Counted from the first letter of the stretch, positions 1-11,166 are shown. The stretch is DNA of 64,000 nt from Sorghum bicolor (GCF_000003195.3 NC_012879.2:26084017-26148016), one strand, 5' to 3'. Numbers and translations are program-made. Notes: generated by a model not told the origin, from the sequence alone.

Positions 1-1077
1 ATTGTTGGACTTCCCCTTACTCAAAAAGGACACAATTCTATATGGGTGATTGTTGACCGTTTGACCAAGTCCGCTCATTTTATTCCTGTACACTCTACAT
101 ACCGACCATCCGACTATGCTGAGTTGTACTTCTCTCAGATAATTAAGCTGCACGGTGTGCCCCGCACTATTATCTCTGATAGAGGTCCTCAGTTTACTGC
201 TCGCTTTTGGGAGCATCTGCATTCACTCCTTGGCACAAAATTGGTTCGCAGTTCAGCCTATCATCCTCAGACCTCCGGTCAAACTGAGCGTGTGAATCAA
301 ATTTTAGAGGATATGTTGAGGGCATGTGTTATATCTTCCAAGGGTGCATGGGAGAAATGGCTACCCTTAGCTGAATTCTCTTACAACAATAGTTATCAGG
401 AAAGCATCGAAATGGCTCCTTTTGAAGCTTTGTACGGTCGCAAATGTAGAACTCCTCTAAACTGGGTCGAACCTGGTGAAAGGAGGTACTACGGAATTGA
501 CTTCGTCAAGGAAGCCGAGAAACAAGTTCTCATTATCCAGCAACACATGAGAGCCGCCCAAGCTAGGCAGAAAAGCTATGCTGACCGAAGAAGAAAGCCA
601 ATTGAATTCGAAATAGGTGACTTTGTGTACATAAAAGTATCACCCATGAAAGGAACAAATCGCTTCGGCGTTAAAAGAAAGCTTGCCCCTAGGTATGTGG
701 GTCCCTACCGAATCATCGAGAAGAGCGGCAAGGTAGCTTACAAAGTGCAACTACCTCCCGAAATGTTTTCCCTGTATTCCACGTGTCAACTTAAGAAGTG
801 TCTTCGTGTGCCCGAAGAGAGAGTTGAATCAAGAGATATCAAGTTGCAGTCAGACCTATCTTATGAAGAAAAGCCTGTACAAGTTCTCGATGTCAAAGAG
901 CGGGTTACCCGTGGGAGGGTGATCAAACTTTTTAGAGTATTGTGGAACCGTCAAAATGAGAGAGATGCCACTTGGGAAAGGGAAGACTATTTACAAGAAA
1001 CTTATCCCTCATTCTACGAAAAATGGTACGTCTTTCAAATCTCGGGGCGAGATTTTTGTAAGGGGGGAGGGCTGTAA
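1..1077 (+). CDS. Integrase C-terminal part plus chromodomain (Ty3/gypsy Tekay), 5' partial
   Basis: The frame is open from base 1, so this is the 3' end of a longer gag-pol. Integrase inserts the cDNA into host chromatin. The catalytic triad is visible: Asp in VDRLTKSAHF (about residue 19), Asp in SDRGPQF (about 60) and Glu in GQTERVNQ (about 95). A basic C-terminal domain follows. The last 60 or so residues, with VLDVKERVTRG, KLFRVLWNRQ and ATWEREDYLQ, form a chromodomain, the chromovirus hallmark. The stop codon TAA (1075-1077) lies inside the first bases of the LTR, as is usual for this clade. No frameshift or nonsense codon is seen, so this copy looks young. Tekay/Del is chosen over CRM or Reina from the very long LTR and the integrase wording. 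Confidence 0.93.
   Translation: MVGLPLTQKGHNSIWVIVDRLTKSAHFIPVHSTYRPSDYAELYFSQIIKLHGVPRTIISDRGPQFTARFWEHLHSLLGTKLVRSSAYHPQTSGQTERVNQILEDMLRACVISSKGAWEKWLPLAEFSYNNSYQESIEMAPFEALYGRKCRTPLNWVEPGERRYYGIDFVKEAEKQVLIIQQHMRAAQARQKSYADRRRKPIEFEIGDFVYIKVSPMKGTNRFGVKRKLAPRYVGPYRIIEKSGKVAYKVQLPPEMFSLYSTCQLKKCLRVPEERVESRDIKLQSDLSYEEKPVQVLDVKERVTRGRVIKLFRVLWNRQNERDATWEREDYLQETYPSFYEKWYVFQISGRDFCKGGGL
1060..1072 (+). promoter_or_regulatory. Polypurine tract of F
   Basis: The run AAGGGGGGAGGGC lies immediately before the LTR that begins TGTAACAC. It is the expected plus-strand primer of reverse transcription. Confidence 0.85.
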
Positions 1078-4000
1078 CACTCCTAGTGTTAGCTTGCATG
1101 TTAACCTTGAGCATTGCATTAACATAAGCATCATCATGATCACTCATGAGCATCATACCATGATCACATGCCATTTGCTTTATACACTACATGATTAAAT
1201 TGCTTGAGTGACTTGAATTGAGTGTTTATAAGGGGTAGCCAATGCAAAGAATTGCACATTGTCCTCCAAAATACCTCAATCATGTTTAGAATATCATTTG
1301 GAACAAAGTTCATGTTGAAGGTTTTGGCCAAAAATGCCCCTAAGTCATGGTTAACCCTAGAATGACCTTTTTGACCCTCCTAGACCTCCTTTCAAAGATG
1401 TTTTATGAAACTGGTGTTAGAGATCTTGCATGTCTTTGACACCTGAAACAAAGTTGTAGAGAATTTCATAAGCTACAAAAGTTATGTTGATGACTTTTTA
1501 TGAAAAATCTTGGAACACATTAAAAAATTGCTCACAAGCCAAACATTAGGGCTGATTTCACACTTAGCCGAATTTGGCTAAGTATTGGATCGCGCAGTTT
1601 CGACCAAGGGATGTTTGGAGCTTTGTAGTTTGAAATCCAGACCGAGTTAGACATTGATCTTGTAACCAAAGTTGTAGAGCTCGTGTAGCTCTGCCTAGAG
1701 GACCGAATCCCAGCCAAAACCATCGAGTGATCTAAGAGTAAAACGTTGACAAAGTTCGAGTTTCAGTCACTGCAATCGGCTGTTTCAGAAAAACGATTCA
1801 GTTGGACAGAGCTCACCCGCCGCCGCGTGTCCGGCCACCTGGCGGCCGTACGTCGACGGCGACCCTGGCTGTCAGCCCCGACGTCGTCCACAAGACGCCA
1901 CGCACCGGGTGGACGCCTCAGACGCGCCATTCACCCCTCCAGAGCGCCACATTGCGCCCGCCTTCGTCCACGGCGAGCTCCGCCGCGCTTCGGCGAGCTC
2001 CTCCGGCCGTTCCACCGCGTCTCCGGCCAAGCCAGCCCGCCAAAAGCTTCGCCAGAGCCTCCTCTACCTTGGCGTCACCTCCTTGGCCACTGTCGAGCAC
2101 GGGTAAGGCGGCATTGCCAGGCTCCGAGCAGTTCTCCCTTGCCGGAGTTCCGCCCGAGCTCACCGGCAACGTGGCCAGGCTTCTCTGCTCCACCATTTCC
2201 TTCCATTCTTGCTCCTATCGCTTCCCCTTGGTTCACTGATGCTCGGCATGACGCTCTACCGCGTCGCCATTGCCTGGATCCGCCGGCGTATCGCCGCGCA
2301 GCGCCGCCGCTCCGCCATTCCCGACGGCGAGCACCTTAGGGTCCAGTAGAGCGCGCGCAAAGTAGGTCAATAGAGTCGCCTTGATGAGAGGAACATGTAG
2401 GTGCCCTGGGATCCGGCCGAGACCTCGCCGTCGTGGAGCTTCGCCGGCGACGAGCGTCTCCCCTGCCTCTGTCTCACTGACACGCGGGTCCCGGACGTCA
2501 GCCTCTCTGTGTCTCTCTCTGGTTCACTGTTTTGCAGAGCCAAAGCTGATTTTGTAAAATTCATATCTGGAGTTTTAGAGATCCAAATGTGGTGCTTGTA
2601 ATTTTGTTAGGTTCCAGCATAAGTCTAGTTTTTAATAAAAATATGAAACATGCCATGTTTTTGCAGAAATAAATAGATATAAATTAATCTTGGTTTTTCA
2701 GTGGGTAATTTTATCTTGAGATCTGTTGATCTGCTGGCCATGAAACTTTAGGGAGTTGTTACTTATGTCATGGGTAGGCTCTGATAAATTTTTCATGATT
2801 TTTGGAAGCCTGGTTGGGAAGTTAAAATTAATCCTGGCTTAAATAGGAGAATCTTGTGGTATTTTTGATAATTAAAGTATAACTCCTTTTATGGTGAACC
2901 TTGCTGAGTGTTGTCCTTATGAGTAGAAAAAGCAAGGAAAAATCTGAAATCTGTTGTTTGACACTTTTTGATAGGGCTTTACATTTATGCCTTGCATGCC
3001 TTTACTAGCTTGTGATTTTCATACCTCACAATGTGTACATGCAAATGTTCTGAAAATTTTACAGTGATCTTATGTTAGCATAGGTAGCTTGCTGTAATTT
3101 TCTTAGGATTTTTGGAACACTTGGAGTATATGTTCATTAAATCACCTTAATAAATAAATAAATGGAAAAGGTGATGATAGAAATAGTTTTAGACCTTGCC
3201 ATGATGTTTTCTGGTGTTTCTTAGATATGTTCTATCTACTGGTGCAATTGGATTGTTCCTTTGATACATTCTTAATATGTGCAAAATATTATTTTAGCTA
3301 TTTTTGCCTTTCCTAGAGCATTTCTGTACAGCTGATAGCAATTGATTAAGAACTGTTTGAAGATTGTATTTTCTGGGAAACTTGTCTACAACAAACTTGT
3401 AGCTCACTTACTAATCTACTTCGTGTCCAAATTTCATGACATTTGGTTGAGTAGTTTGAAAGTTATGCATATTTCAAGTAGCTACTATGAAGTGCTTGCT
3501 CTCTGGAATTTCCAGAGCAGCCAGCCAACTTGGTATGTTTTAGCATATTTCGGTTGGGAATCATGCTGGGATGTCTAAAAGTAAATTGTAGACAAATTGT
3601 TAAGCTTTCCAGAAAGTGCTTACTTGCTTAATTTTGTTAAGTGATATTCGAGTTATAGCTGAAACTTTTGACTGGTTGGTTTGTCTACTAAACCAGTGGC
3701 TGAGTAGGAGTAGCTAGAAGTTGCTTAACTTGTCTATTTAGCCTCTCTACCAGAGAAGAAGTATGCATTTACTTGTTATTCCATGACTCACTTATTCTTA
3801 GAAGTTTATGCTCATGTTATACCTTGTTTATGTCCCTTTGGCTCTTCATCATGACATCATGCATCATATGTGCATTTCCCATATTCATCTCCTTGTCATG
3901 CATCCATAGGTGTACCCAAAGGAGTGACGGTGCTGGAGTTCGAGTTGCCGGAGCCGGAAGGACAGCAAGGGGAGCCACCTCAAGGAGCTGAGGAGGAGGA

Positions 4001-5583
4001 GGACTTGCCGGAGTGCCCTGACCATCGTCCCTCTACTTACGTTGAAGGCAAGCCCCGGAGCATTATAAGTCTCCTACTATTTTATTATCATAATCAGCTA
4101 TCAAATGACTATGGTTATATATTGTTGCATTAAGTGGTAGGCGTTGATATGACACCCTTGCTGCATAATGACTACCTTGTCTACCTTAAACATTACCAAA
4201 GTAGGTCCAGGATCGAAGTGATGCTTAGCCATGCTTAGCTCGGTAGAAGTCGGATGATTTCCTGTCACCTGCGAGAGTTAGGTGGATGATGATCACGGTT
4301 GGCTATATTTGCTATCGTGGAGATAACCAAGTGCTAAAATGAACTTGAGACCGGGCGGGATGACGATAGTGCAGCAACAAGGCATGGAGGTCTTGGGTGT
4401 GAATCTATCCCCGTCTGTGTCGTTTAAGGACCGAATCGCTGTACGTCCCCGTGTCATGTTGAACGCATGCCTATCACTTAGTTGGCCGGATAAGTCGTTC
4501 CGACCGCGAAGCCTACGAGTGCATCTCCAGCCGGATACCCCGTTCGGTTCAAGTGCGCACCCCGGTTGGTAGCAAGGATGTGCGGGGAGTCAATGGCGTA
4601 AGACCGAGGTGTCAGGTTAGAGTCCTGACCCTGGCAGATTGGCGGTCCCTCGGGGTGCGGCGCCGTACGGACCCGTGAATTGGTCCGGAGTTGTGCTAAA
4701 GGTGATCCGAGATGCCGTCATGAAGTATGCTTGGGTGAGTGTTCGGAATACCCCTCCAGCTGGATAGGAATCGATTCGAATCGCCGTCTCTCCCGGATAG
4801 TGAGAACTTGACTTGGGCAGCGGCAACGTAGAATTCACTAAATCAACTTGATGGTTATGATGAGAATGTTGATAGCAAAGTGATAATCTTGATATGGTTA
4901 TTATTGATATGCTTAATTACCCAAGTGTATGCTTAGAACAGGTGCTAATCTAGTGGATAGTTGCTAAGTAATGAACTTGCTGTTGAAATATGAATAAATG
5001 GATTACTTACAGCAAAGGTTTTATGCAAAAAGTGAGTCAACCCAGTCCACTAAGATCAGCCTTGCATACTCCTTGGTGTCACATTATTTCTGGTTTATGA
5101 CAGGTAAGTCTAGCTGAGTACATTCTCGTACTCAGGGTTTTATTTACCCCTGTTGCAGATGATGTCGTCTATCACGGCTATTGTGCTAACTGTCATCACC
5201 CAGCTGCAGATGATGAGTAGATCATGGGCGTGATCACCTCCTGTATCTTCAGTTGTGCTTTTGCTGGGACTTGACCATGGAACTGGCATGTATTACAAAC
5301 TGAGTTGAAGTTGTATCAAAACTACTTTGTTTCCGCTACTGCTATGGTTTGTAATAACCTCTTTCATACTCTGATGTGATGTAAAACTATGTTCTATGTT
5401 GAATGTTGTAATCTGTGATGGTGATGCTTGATCATGTACGATCTTGGTTGTATGTTGGTTGAATCGAAGTCTTTTGAGATTTCGTCGGACTACCGGGTTT
5501 ATATGGGTTCAAGTCCATTGGCTTGACTGCCCCAGCGGTCACTAATTCACATGAATTCTTATAAATTGGACGGTTCTGTTACA
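1073..5583 (+). repeat. Complete 4511-bp LTR of F
   Basis: It starts TGTAACAC and ends CTGTTACA, giving a short terminal inverted repeat (TGTAACA/TGTTACA). It lies between the polypurine tract and a primer-binding site, which fixes both ends. It contains a GC-rich island (about 1800-2360), AT-rich stretches (2600-3850) and an exon-intron-exon arrangement (3910-5220, listed separately). Proline/arginine-rich frames in the GC island resemble no family I know and are not called as genes. Confidence 0.9.
3910..5220 (+). other. Predicted 3' part of a split acidic-peptide gene inside the F LTR
   Basis: An acceptor-like TCCATAG ends at 3909. The frame 3910-4047 encodes an acidic, proline-rich peptide (it includes EFELPEPEGQQGEPP and GAEEEEDLPECP). 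It ends at GAAG|GCAAGC, a GC-type splice donor. A 1111-bp putative intron (4048-5158) ends CCCCTGTTGCAG. Exon 2 (5159-5220) joins in phase 1 and adds a 20-residue tail (DDVVYHGYC, then NCHHPAADDE) before TAG at 5218-5220. The upstream exon or exons and the start codon were not located; they may lie in the GC-rich island. The E LTR has the same layout at 57918-59216. Function unknown. No transcript evidence is available here, so the splicing is a prediction from sequence. Confidence 0.5.
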
Positions 5584-5585
5584 GC

Positions 5586-5597
5586 TGGCATCAGAGC
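5586..5597 (+). promoter_or_regulatory. Primer-binding site, initiator tRNA-Met type
   Basis: TGGCATCAGAGC starts two bases after the LTR end. The plant initiator tRNA-Met site is TGGTATCAGAGC, so there is one mismatch. The site marks the start of a second internal region downstream of this LTR. Confidence 0.85.
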
Positions 5598-5931
5598 AAG
5601 ATTAAGCATTTAACCATCATAGAGGTATTTAAAAACAAATGAATTTGGTTTTCTCAAGCTAATTTGGTAAAATTAGGCTATATGTAGGGCTGTTTTAAAA
5701 ATGTTTTGATAACTTATACCATGCCAGTGGTCATACCCTTATGCCCATATAAGGACTTCTAGGTGGCTTAATATTACTAACATGGGGGTTTTTCTTTTCG
5801 TCGTCCATATGGCGTGTAATTATATGGATACCGCTTACTTAAGTGGTAATGAATGGATCACATACCTCTACGCCATGGTAAGCATTGTTTGTTTTCTTTC
5901 GTCGTCCATACGGCGTGAAATTGTATGGACG
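5598..5931 (+). other. Leader of the second F copy, truncated
   Basis: Non-coding, AT-rich sequence between the primer site and the first Tat-type coding sequence. It holds an imperfect direct repeat of about 38 bp (5791-5829 and 5891-5930) built around CGTCGTCCAT and GGCGTG. No gag frame follows. The sequence changes to element A near 5931, so this copy lost everything downstream of its leader. Confidence 0.6.
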
Positions 5932-6804
5932 CCCGTGATGACCCAAAGAAAGAAAAGAACGGCGACAAGGGGGATGACAAAGACGACGAGGGTTTCCCTG
6001 CCATCCACGACTGCTACATGATCTATGGCGGACCCTCGACGTAGCTGATCGCAAGGCAGCGCAAGAGGGAACGCCATGAAGTCTTCGCGGCAAGAATGGC
6101 AGTGCCCCAGTACCTCAGCTGGTCGAGCACCCCCATCACCTTCGATCGAGACGACCACCCCGACAAGGTAGTCAGCCCCGGCGTCTACCCGCTCGTCGTC
6201 GACCCCATCATCGTCAACGCCAGGCTCTCAAAGGTGTTGATGGACGGCAGAAGCAGCCTCAACATCATCTACCTCAAAACCCTCGACCTCCTCGGCATCA
6301 ACAGGACGCAGCTCCAACCAAGCGCCGGTGGATTCCATGGCGTCGTACCAGGGAAGAAGGCGTTGCCGGTAGGTCGAATCGACCTACCGGTCTGCTTTGG
6401 TACGGCGGCCAATTTCAGAAAAGGAGACCCTCACCTTTGAGGTGGTGGGATTCCGAGGCACATACCACGCCATCATCAGACGCTCGGGATACGACAAATT
6501 CATGGCTATCCCCAACTACACCTACTTAAAGCTGAAGATGCCCGGGCCCAAGGGCGTCATCACCGTCAGCTCCTCCTACGAGCACGCGTACGAGTGCGAC
6601 GTCGAATGCGTCGAGTATGGGGAAGCACTCGAGAGTTCCACCGAGCTCGCCTCAAAACTCGAGGCCCTGGCCGCTGAGGCTCCGGAGCCCAAGCGCCACG
6701 CGGGCAGCTTCGAGCCGGCGGAAGGGACCAAGAAGATCCCACTCGACCCCAACAACTCCGACGGCAAGGTGCTGACGATCAACGCCGACCTCGACCCCAA
6801 ATAG
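5932..6804 (+). pseudogene. Gag end and aspartic protease of A (broken)
   Basis: A lysine/aspartate-rich linker leads into a retropepsin-like domain. The phrase LSKVLMDGRSSLNIIY carries the active-site Asp, but the usual D-G-G-S of this lineage reads D-G-R-S. Downstream are HGVVPGKKALPVG and TFEVVGFRGTYHAIIRRSGY, where most relatives have LGRP-like residues. There is an in-frame TAG near 6043, a frameshift between two frames around 6400-6440, and a TAG at 6802-6804 between protease and RT. The domain would have cleaved the Gag-Pol polyprotein; here it cannot be made in one piece. Confidence 0.85.
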
Positions 6805-6810
6805 GAAGCT

Positions 6811-8210
6811 GTGCTCGTCGACTTTTTCCGTGCGAACGCCGATATGTTTGCATGGAGTCCCTCGGACATGCCGGGCATACCGAGGGAAATCGCCGAGCAC
6901 TCCTTGGAAATTCGAGCCGGTTCCAAGCCAGTGAAGCAACGGTTGCGCCGATTCGACGAGGAGAAGCGCAAGATCATTGGTGAGGAGATCCAAAAGCTTT
7001 TGACGGCCGGATTCATCAAGGAGGTTCACCATCCTGACTGGTTAGCGAACCTTGTACTAGTTAAGAAAAAGAATGGGAAAATGAGGATGTGTGTCGATTA
7101 TACAAGTTTAAATAAAGCATGTCCGAAAGTTCCTTTTCCATTACCACGTATTGATCAAATTGTTGATTCTACTACGGGATGTGAAACCCTTTCTTTCCTT
7201 GATGCATATCCTGGTTACCATCAAATAAAAATGAAAGAGTCCGACCAGCTCGTGACATCTTTCATCACACCTTTTGGGATGTATTGCTATGTAACCATGC
7301 CATTCGGGCTTCGAAACGCAGGAGCCACATATCAGCGCTGCATGCTCTACATGTTTGGCAAGCACATAGGGCCGACGGTCGAGGCCTATGTCGACGACAT
7401 CGTCGTCAACTCAAAGTGACGGGGAGACCTGATCCAGGACCTCGAGATCGCTTTCAACTGCTTACGCGCCAACCCGATCAAGCTCAACCCCGACAAGTGG
7501 GTTTTCGGCGTACCTCGAGGCATGCTCCTGGGTTACATCGTTTCCTAGCGCGGCATCGAGGCTAACCCCAAGAAAGTCTTGGCCATCACAAGAATGGGGC
7601 CAATCCGAGACGTCAAGGGCGTCCCTCGAGAGTCACGGGATGCTTAGCGGCGCTGAGTCATTTTATCTCAAGGTTGGGAGAAAAGGCGTTGCCACTGTAT
7701 CGACTTCTGAAGAAAGTCGAGCGTTTCTCTTGGACCCCATAAGCTGAGGAAGCCCTCGATAACTTGAAGAAAACGCTAACCTATGCACCGGTCCTAGTCC
7801 CGCCTCAACCCGTAGAACCTCTGCTTCTATACGTCGCCTCGACGACCCAGGTCGTCAATGCAGCGGTATTGGTCGAGAGGCAGGAGGAGGGGCACGCGCT
7901 GCCAGTCTAGTGGCTGGTCTATTTCATCAGCGAGGTGCTCTCGGAACCAAGGCGTGTTACCCACAAATCCAGAAGCTAATCTATGCCGTAATCCTCGCTC
8001 GACACAAACTGCAGCACTACTTCCTCGGCCACCCTATCACGGTGGTCTTGTCTTTCCCCTTGGGCGAGATCATCCAAAGTCGGGAGGCCACGGGAAGAAT
8101 CGCCAAGTGGTCGGTCGAGCTCATGAGTGAGACCCTCACTTATGCGCCCCATAAGGCTATCAAGTCACAAGCCCTGGTGGATTTCGTCGTGGAATGGACA
8201 GACTCCCAGC
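6811..8210 (+). pseudogene. Reverse transcriptase and first RNase H of A (broken)
   Basis: RT motifs are in order: LVKKKNGKMRMCVDYTSLN, FLDAYPGYHQIKM, MPFGLRNAGATYQRCM and the catalytic YVDDIVV (about 7386-7406). In-frame stops occur at 7417-7419 and in the thumb at about 7546, and the frame is lost around 7615-7650. The classical RNase H follows with remnants such as LLLYVASTTQVVNAAVLV (about 7820-7880) and further stops. The domain order and RT wording match Tat-lineage elements of grasses. It is not functional as read. Confidence 0.87.
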
Positions 8211-8217
8211 TCCCCCC

Positions 8218-8700
8218 GGCTCAGGTTCAGTCAGAGCTGTGGACGATGTATTTCGACGGGTCTCTCATGAAGATGGGAGCTGGGGCGGGCCTGCTATTCA
8301 TCTCGCCCCAGGGCGTTCATATGAGGTATGTCATCAGGATTCACTTTGCCGCATCCAACAACGTCGCGGAGTACGAGGCCCTTGTCAACGGTCTGAAGAT
8401 CGCCATCGAGCTAGGAGTCTGATGCCTCTACGTTCGAGGTGACTCCCAGCTCGTCATCGACCAAGTGATGAAGACATCGAGCTGCCGCGACCCAAAAATG
8501 GAGGCGTACAGCAAGGAGGTCCGTCAACTCAAGGATGAGTTCCATGGCCTCGAGCTCGTCCACATCTCCCAACGCTACAATGAGGCGGCCGACGAACTCG
8601 CTAAGATCGCGTCGACTCGAGGCACGGTCCCACCTGACGCGTTGTCAAGAGATCTACACAAGCCATCTGTTGACTTGGGCTCAGGGGTTGGTGTCGAAAC
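8218..8700 (+). pseudogene. Second (archaeal-like) RNase H domain of A
   Basis: The segment has FDGSLMKMGAGAGLLFISP, then NNVAEYEALVNGLKIA, and after a stop at 8420-8422, VRGDSQLVIDQV. The D, E and D positions are those of an RNase HI fold. A second RNase H between the classical one and integrase is a known trait of the Tat lineage and supports the assignment. The TGA at 8420-8422 interrupts the domain. Confidence 0.82.
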
Positions 8701-8739
8701 CGCTCCTGCCCAGCAAACCGATAACGTCGAAGCGCTACT

Positions 8740-9811
8740 AATGGCAGCCAAGGTAATGGAGGTGGAACAGCAGCCCAGTCGACCGTTTGACTGGCGCACG
8801 CCATTCCTCGACTGCCTAATCCGCTGCGAGCTACCAGAAGATCGATCCGAGGCCCGCCATATCGCTCGACGAGCCAAGTCATATGTAATCTATGGCGAGG
8901 GCAATGAGCTGTATCGACGAAGCCCAACAGGGATCTTGCAGCGTTGCATCACCATAGAAGAAGGCCGAAAACTCCTCGAGGATATACACTCGAGGGCTTG
9001 TGGCCACCAAGCCGCTCCACGGACCCTCGTAGGGAACGCCTTCCGACAAGGCTTCTACTGGCCAATGGCCGTAGCAGATGCCATCGAGCTCGTGCGCTCG
9101 TGCCATGGGTGCCAATTCTACGCCAAACAGATGCATCTGCCCGCCCATGCTCTCCAGATGATACCCATCACGTGGCCGTCCGTGGTTTGGGGGCTCGACT
9201 TAGTAGGACCCCTACAGAAGGCAAAAGGGGGGTACACACATTTGTTGGTGGCCATCGACAAATTCTCCAAATGGATCGAGGCTCGACCCATCACCAACAT
9301 CCGTTCCGAGCAGGCCGTCCTTTTCTTCACCGACATCAAACACCGGTTCGGGATTCCCAACGTCATCATCACCGACAACGACACTCAGTTCACCGGCAAA
9401 AAGTTCTTGGACTTCTACGATTGGCATCACATCCGTGTGAACTGGTCTGCAGTGGCCTACCCTCGAACTAGCGGCCAGGTCGAGCATGCCAACGGCATGA
9501 TTTTGTAGGGGCTCAAACCAAGGATCTACAATCGCTTGAAGAAATTCGGCAAGAAATGGGTTGAGGAGCTTTCCTCGGTCCTATGGAGCTTAAGGACAAC
9601 GCCAAGCAGCGCCACAAAATACACCCCATTCTTCATGGTCTATGGCTCTGAAGCCGTGCTCCCAACGGACCTCGAGTATGGGTCCCCTCGACTCAAAGCA
9701 TACAACGAGCAATCAAATAAGGAAACTCAAGAGAATGCGGTCGACCAACTCGAGGAAGCTCGAGACATGGCCCTCCTCAACTCCGCCAGATACCAGAAGA
9801 AGCTTCGACGC
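8740..9811 (+). pseudogene. Integrase of A, N-terminal and core part, cut by B1
   Basis: An HHCC zinc-binding segment (His at HSRACGHQ; Cys pair in SCHGCQFY) precedes the DDE core: Asp in VAIDKFSKWIEA, Asp in ITDNDTQF and Glu in SGQVEHANG. A stop (TAG, 9506-9508) lies just after the core. The frame then continues through WSLRTTPSSATKYTPFF to KKLRRC, where B1 is inserted at 9812. The 5-bp target duplication GACGC occupies 9807-9811. Confidence 0.88.
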
Positions 9812-11140
9812 TGTTGACGGTCCTTAAGTATCAAATAAACAAAGAAAAGGATCCAAATTAAATCAACATCTAGACTTAGGGTTTTATGTGACAGAATTCC
9901 ACGAGTTTTGGTGTTTGTCTATTTCTGTAGGGGGTTATCAGGAAATACGGAAGAAAGGCCCACACGTCGGGATTACATAGAGATATCAACGTGCCACGCA
10001 ATTATTTTACATCTAGAAGACTCCAGAAGCAACGGGAAGGAAGCGGAGGCCGAACGGAGCCAAGACCTGGGCGCCCGCCCAAGTCCTTAGGGCGCCCGCC
10101 CTGCTACAGTGGCCAATCACGTTCAACCTCGCGGATTATGCTCCACCGACCTAAAGGATCAAGAATAACCGTTCAATCAATGTCGGTTTGATCCAACGGA
10201 CAAGGTTCACTTGAGGGGACTATATAACCAGACCCCCTGGCCCCTGGAGGAGGCACCCCCTTGATCATTATTCATTATTCATAGACAGAGCAAAAGCTAG
10301 GGTTTAGAGATGAGAGCTCTCCTCTCTTCTCTAAACTAGAGTAGATCTAGATAGTAGCAAGATGGAGAGCGAAGGAGGATTAGAGGAGAGGCCGGCCTGT
10401 CGGTTCTTCCTCCGGTTGTACTTCGTCATGATCAAGCTCTAATCAAGCTTGCTCATGGGATGACTCTGGTAATCTACTTCTAATTCATTATGCAATTACT
10501 AATTATGTATGTTCTGGTTCACAACTCTTTTGAGTACTTTAATCTATAGGACGCTATAGGTGAGAGTTGTAGTATAGGTGTAAGCGAGGTGCTTAGATCT
10601 AGATTACTTGTGGATATCCCCTGTCTAGCTGGATCGTGTGGTAGGCCGCGTAGGTGACAGTTACGTTGGTCCTCTGTAGTCCACCTCTCGTTAGCAGGAT
10701 GGGTAGGGTTTATCAGCCTAAGGATAAGCATCCTTTGTGGTGTACTCTTTTCACGTGGTTCGTCCCAGACATAGACATACCCCTCTGAAGTAGAGAAACC
10801 ATAGTTATTCTCTCTATTCTGCTACCATCGCCCATATACTATAATTGCTCTACTCTCTATTCCCATATTATCACTCACTGTTATATTACCTTTAATATTG
10901 TTCTTATTCGATTCTACCATCTTTCCTATTTACACTTATTTACTTATCTTGGTTAAGTTAGAGCGTAGATCAGTTCCCCCGTTTCCCTATGGATACGATA
11001 AAACCTTTAACCGGGTAAAAAGCTTCAACGGTATCCGTGCGCTTGCGGATTATCTGTGTGCGTATAAATACCATAGTACACTCTAGTGCCATGCTGGGGA
11101 TGACAACCTATTATTCAAGTGGTGTTAGCAAGTGTCAACA
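9812..11140 (+). repeat. 5' LTR of B1 (1329 bp)
   Basis: Starts TGTTGACGGTCC, ends AGTGTCAACA, and is followed eight bases later by the primer site. Near its middle a TATATAA box (10221-10227) sits in GGGGACTATATAACCAGAC, followed by a CT-rich stretch. That is the likely U3/R border. Confidence 0.95.
10221..10227 (+). promoter_or_regulatory. TATA box of the B1 5' LTR
   Basis: TATATAA preceded by a GGGGAC context. The same position in the B2 LTR and B1 3' LTR reads TATATAA, and in C LTRs TATAAAA. This conservation supports it as the Pol II core promoter. Confidence 0.7.
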
Positions 11141-11148
11141 AGCATTTT

Positions 11149-11166
11149 TGGCGCCGTTGCCGGGGA
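11149..11166 (+). promoter_or_regulatory. Primer-binding site of B1, tRNA-Asp
   Basis: TGGCGCCGTTGCCGGGGA is the complement of the 3' end of plant tRNA-Asp including CCA. It matches at every position. Confidence 0.92.

Larger units (their letters stand above)
1..5931 (+). mobile_element. Tekay/Del-type chromovirus remnant F (internal-LTR-internal)
   Basis: An integrase-chromodomain 3' end (1-1077) runs into a polypurine tract and one full LTR (1073-5583). The LTR is followed directly by a primer-binding site and about 330 bp of leader-like sequence. An LTR bounded by a polypurine tract on one side and a primer site on the other is the middle LTR of a tandem pair, not an ordinary 5' or 3' LTR. 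The left side continues beyond the window. The right side stops near 5931, where Tat-type coding sequence of element A begins. No target-site duplication can be tested because neither outer end is present. Confidence 0.85.

Noticed and set aside
1746..2339. 197-aa Pro/Arg/Ser-rich frame in the GC island of the F LTR
   Set aside because: Several overlapping frames on both strands look equally open, as GC-rich low-complexity DNA allows. No domain is seen. It may include an upstream exon of the LTR gene, but I could not define one.
9908..10191. Short frames near the start of B/C LTRs (also 16413-16747, 37600-37968, 38355-38672, 44961-45329)
   Set aside because: They overlap the U3 region and TATA box and appear in two frames at once. 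Best explained as promoter sequence, not genes.
10519..10731. 70-aa frame on - repeated in B LTRs (also 17075-17287)
   Set aside because: The LTRs are copies of each other, so repetition is not evidence of selection. No start context or domain.
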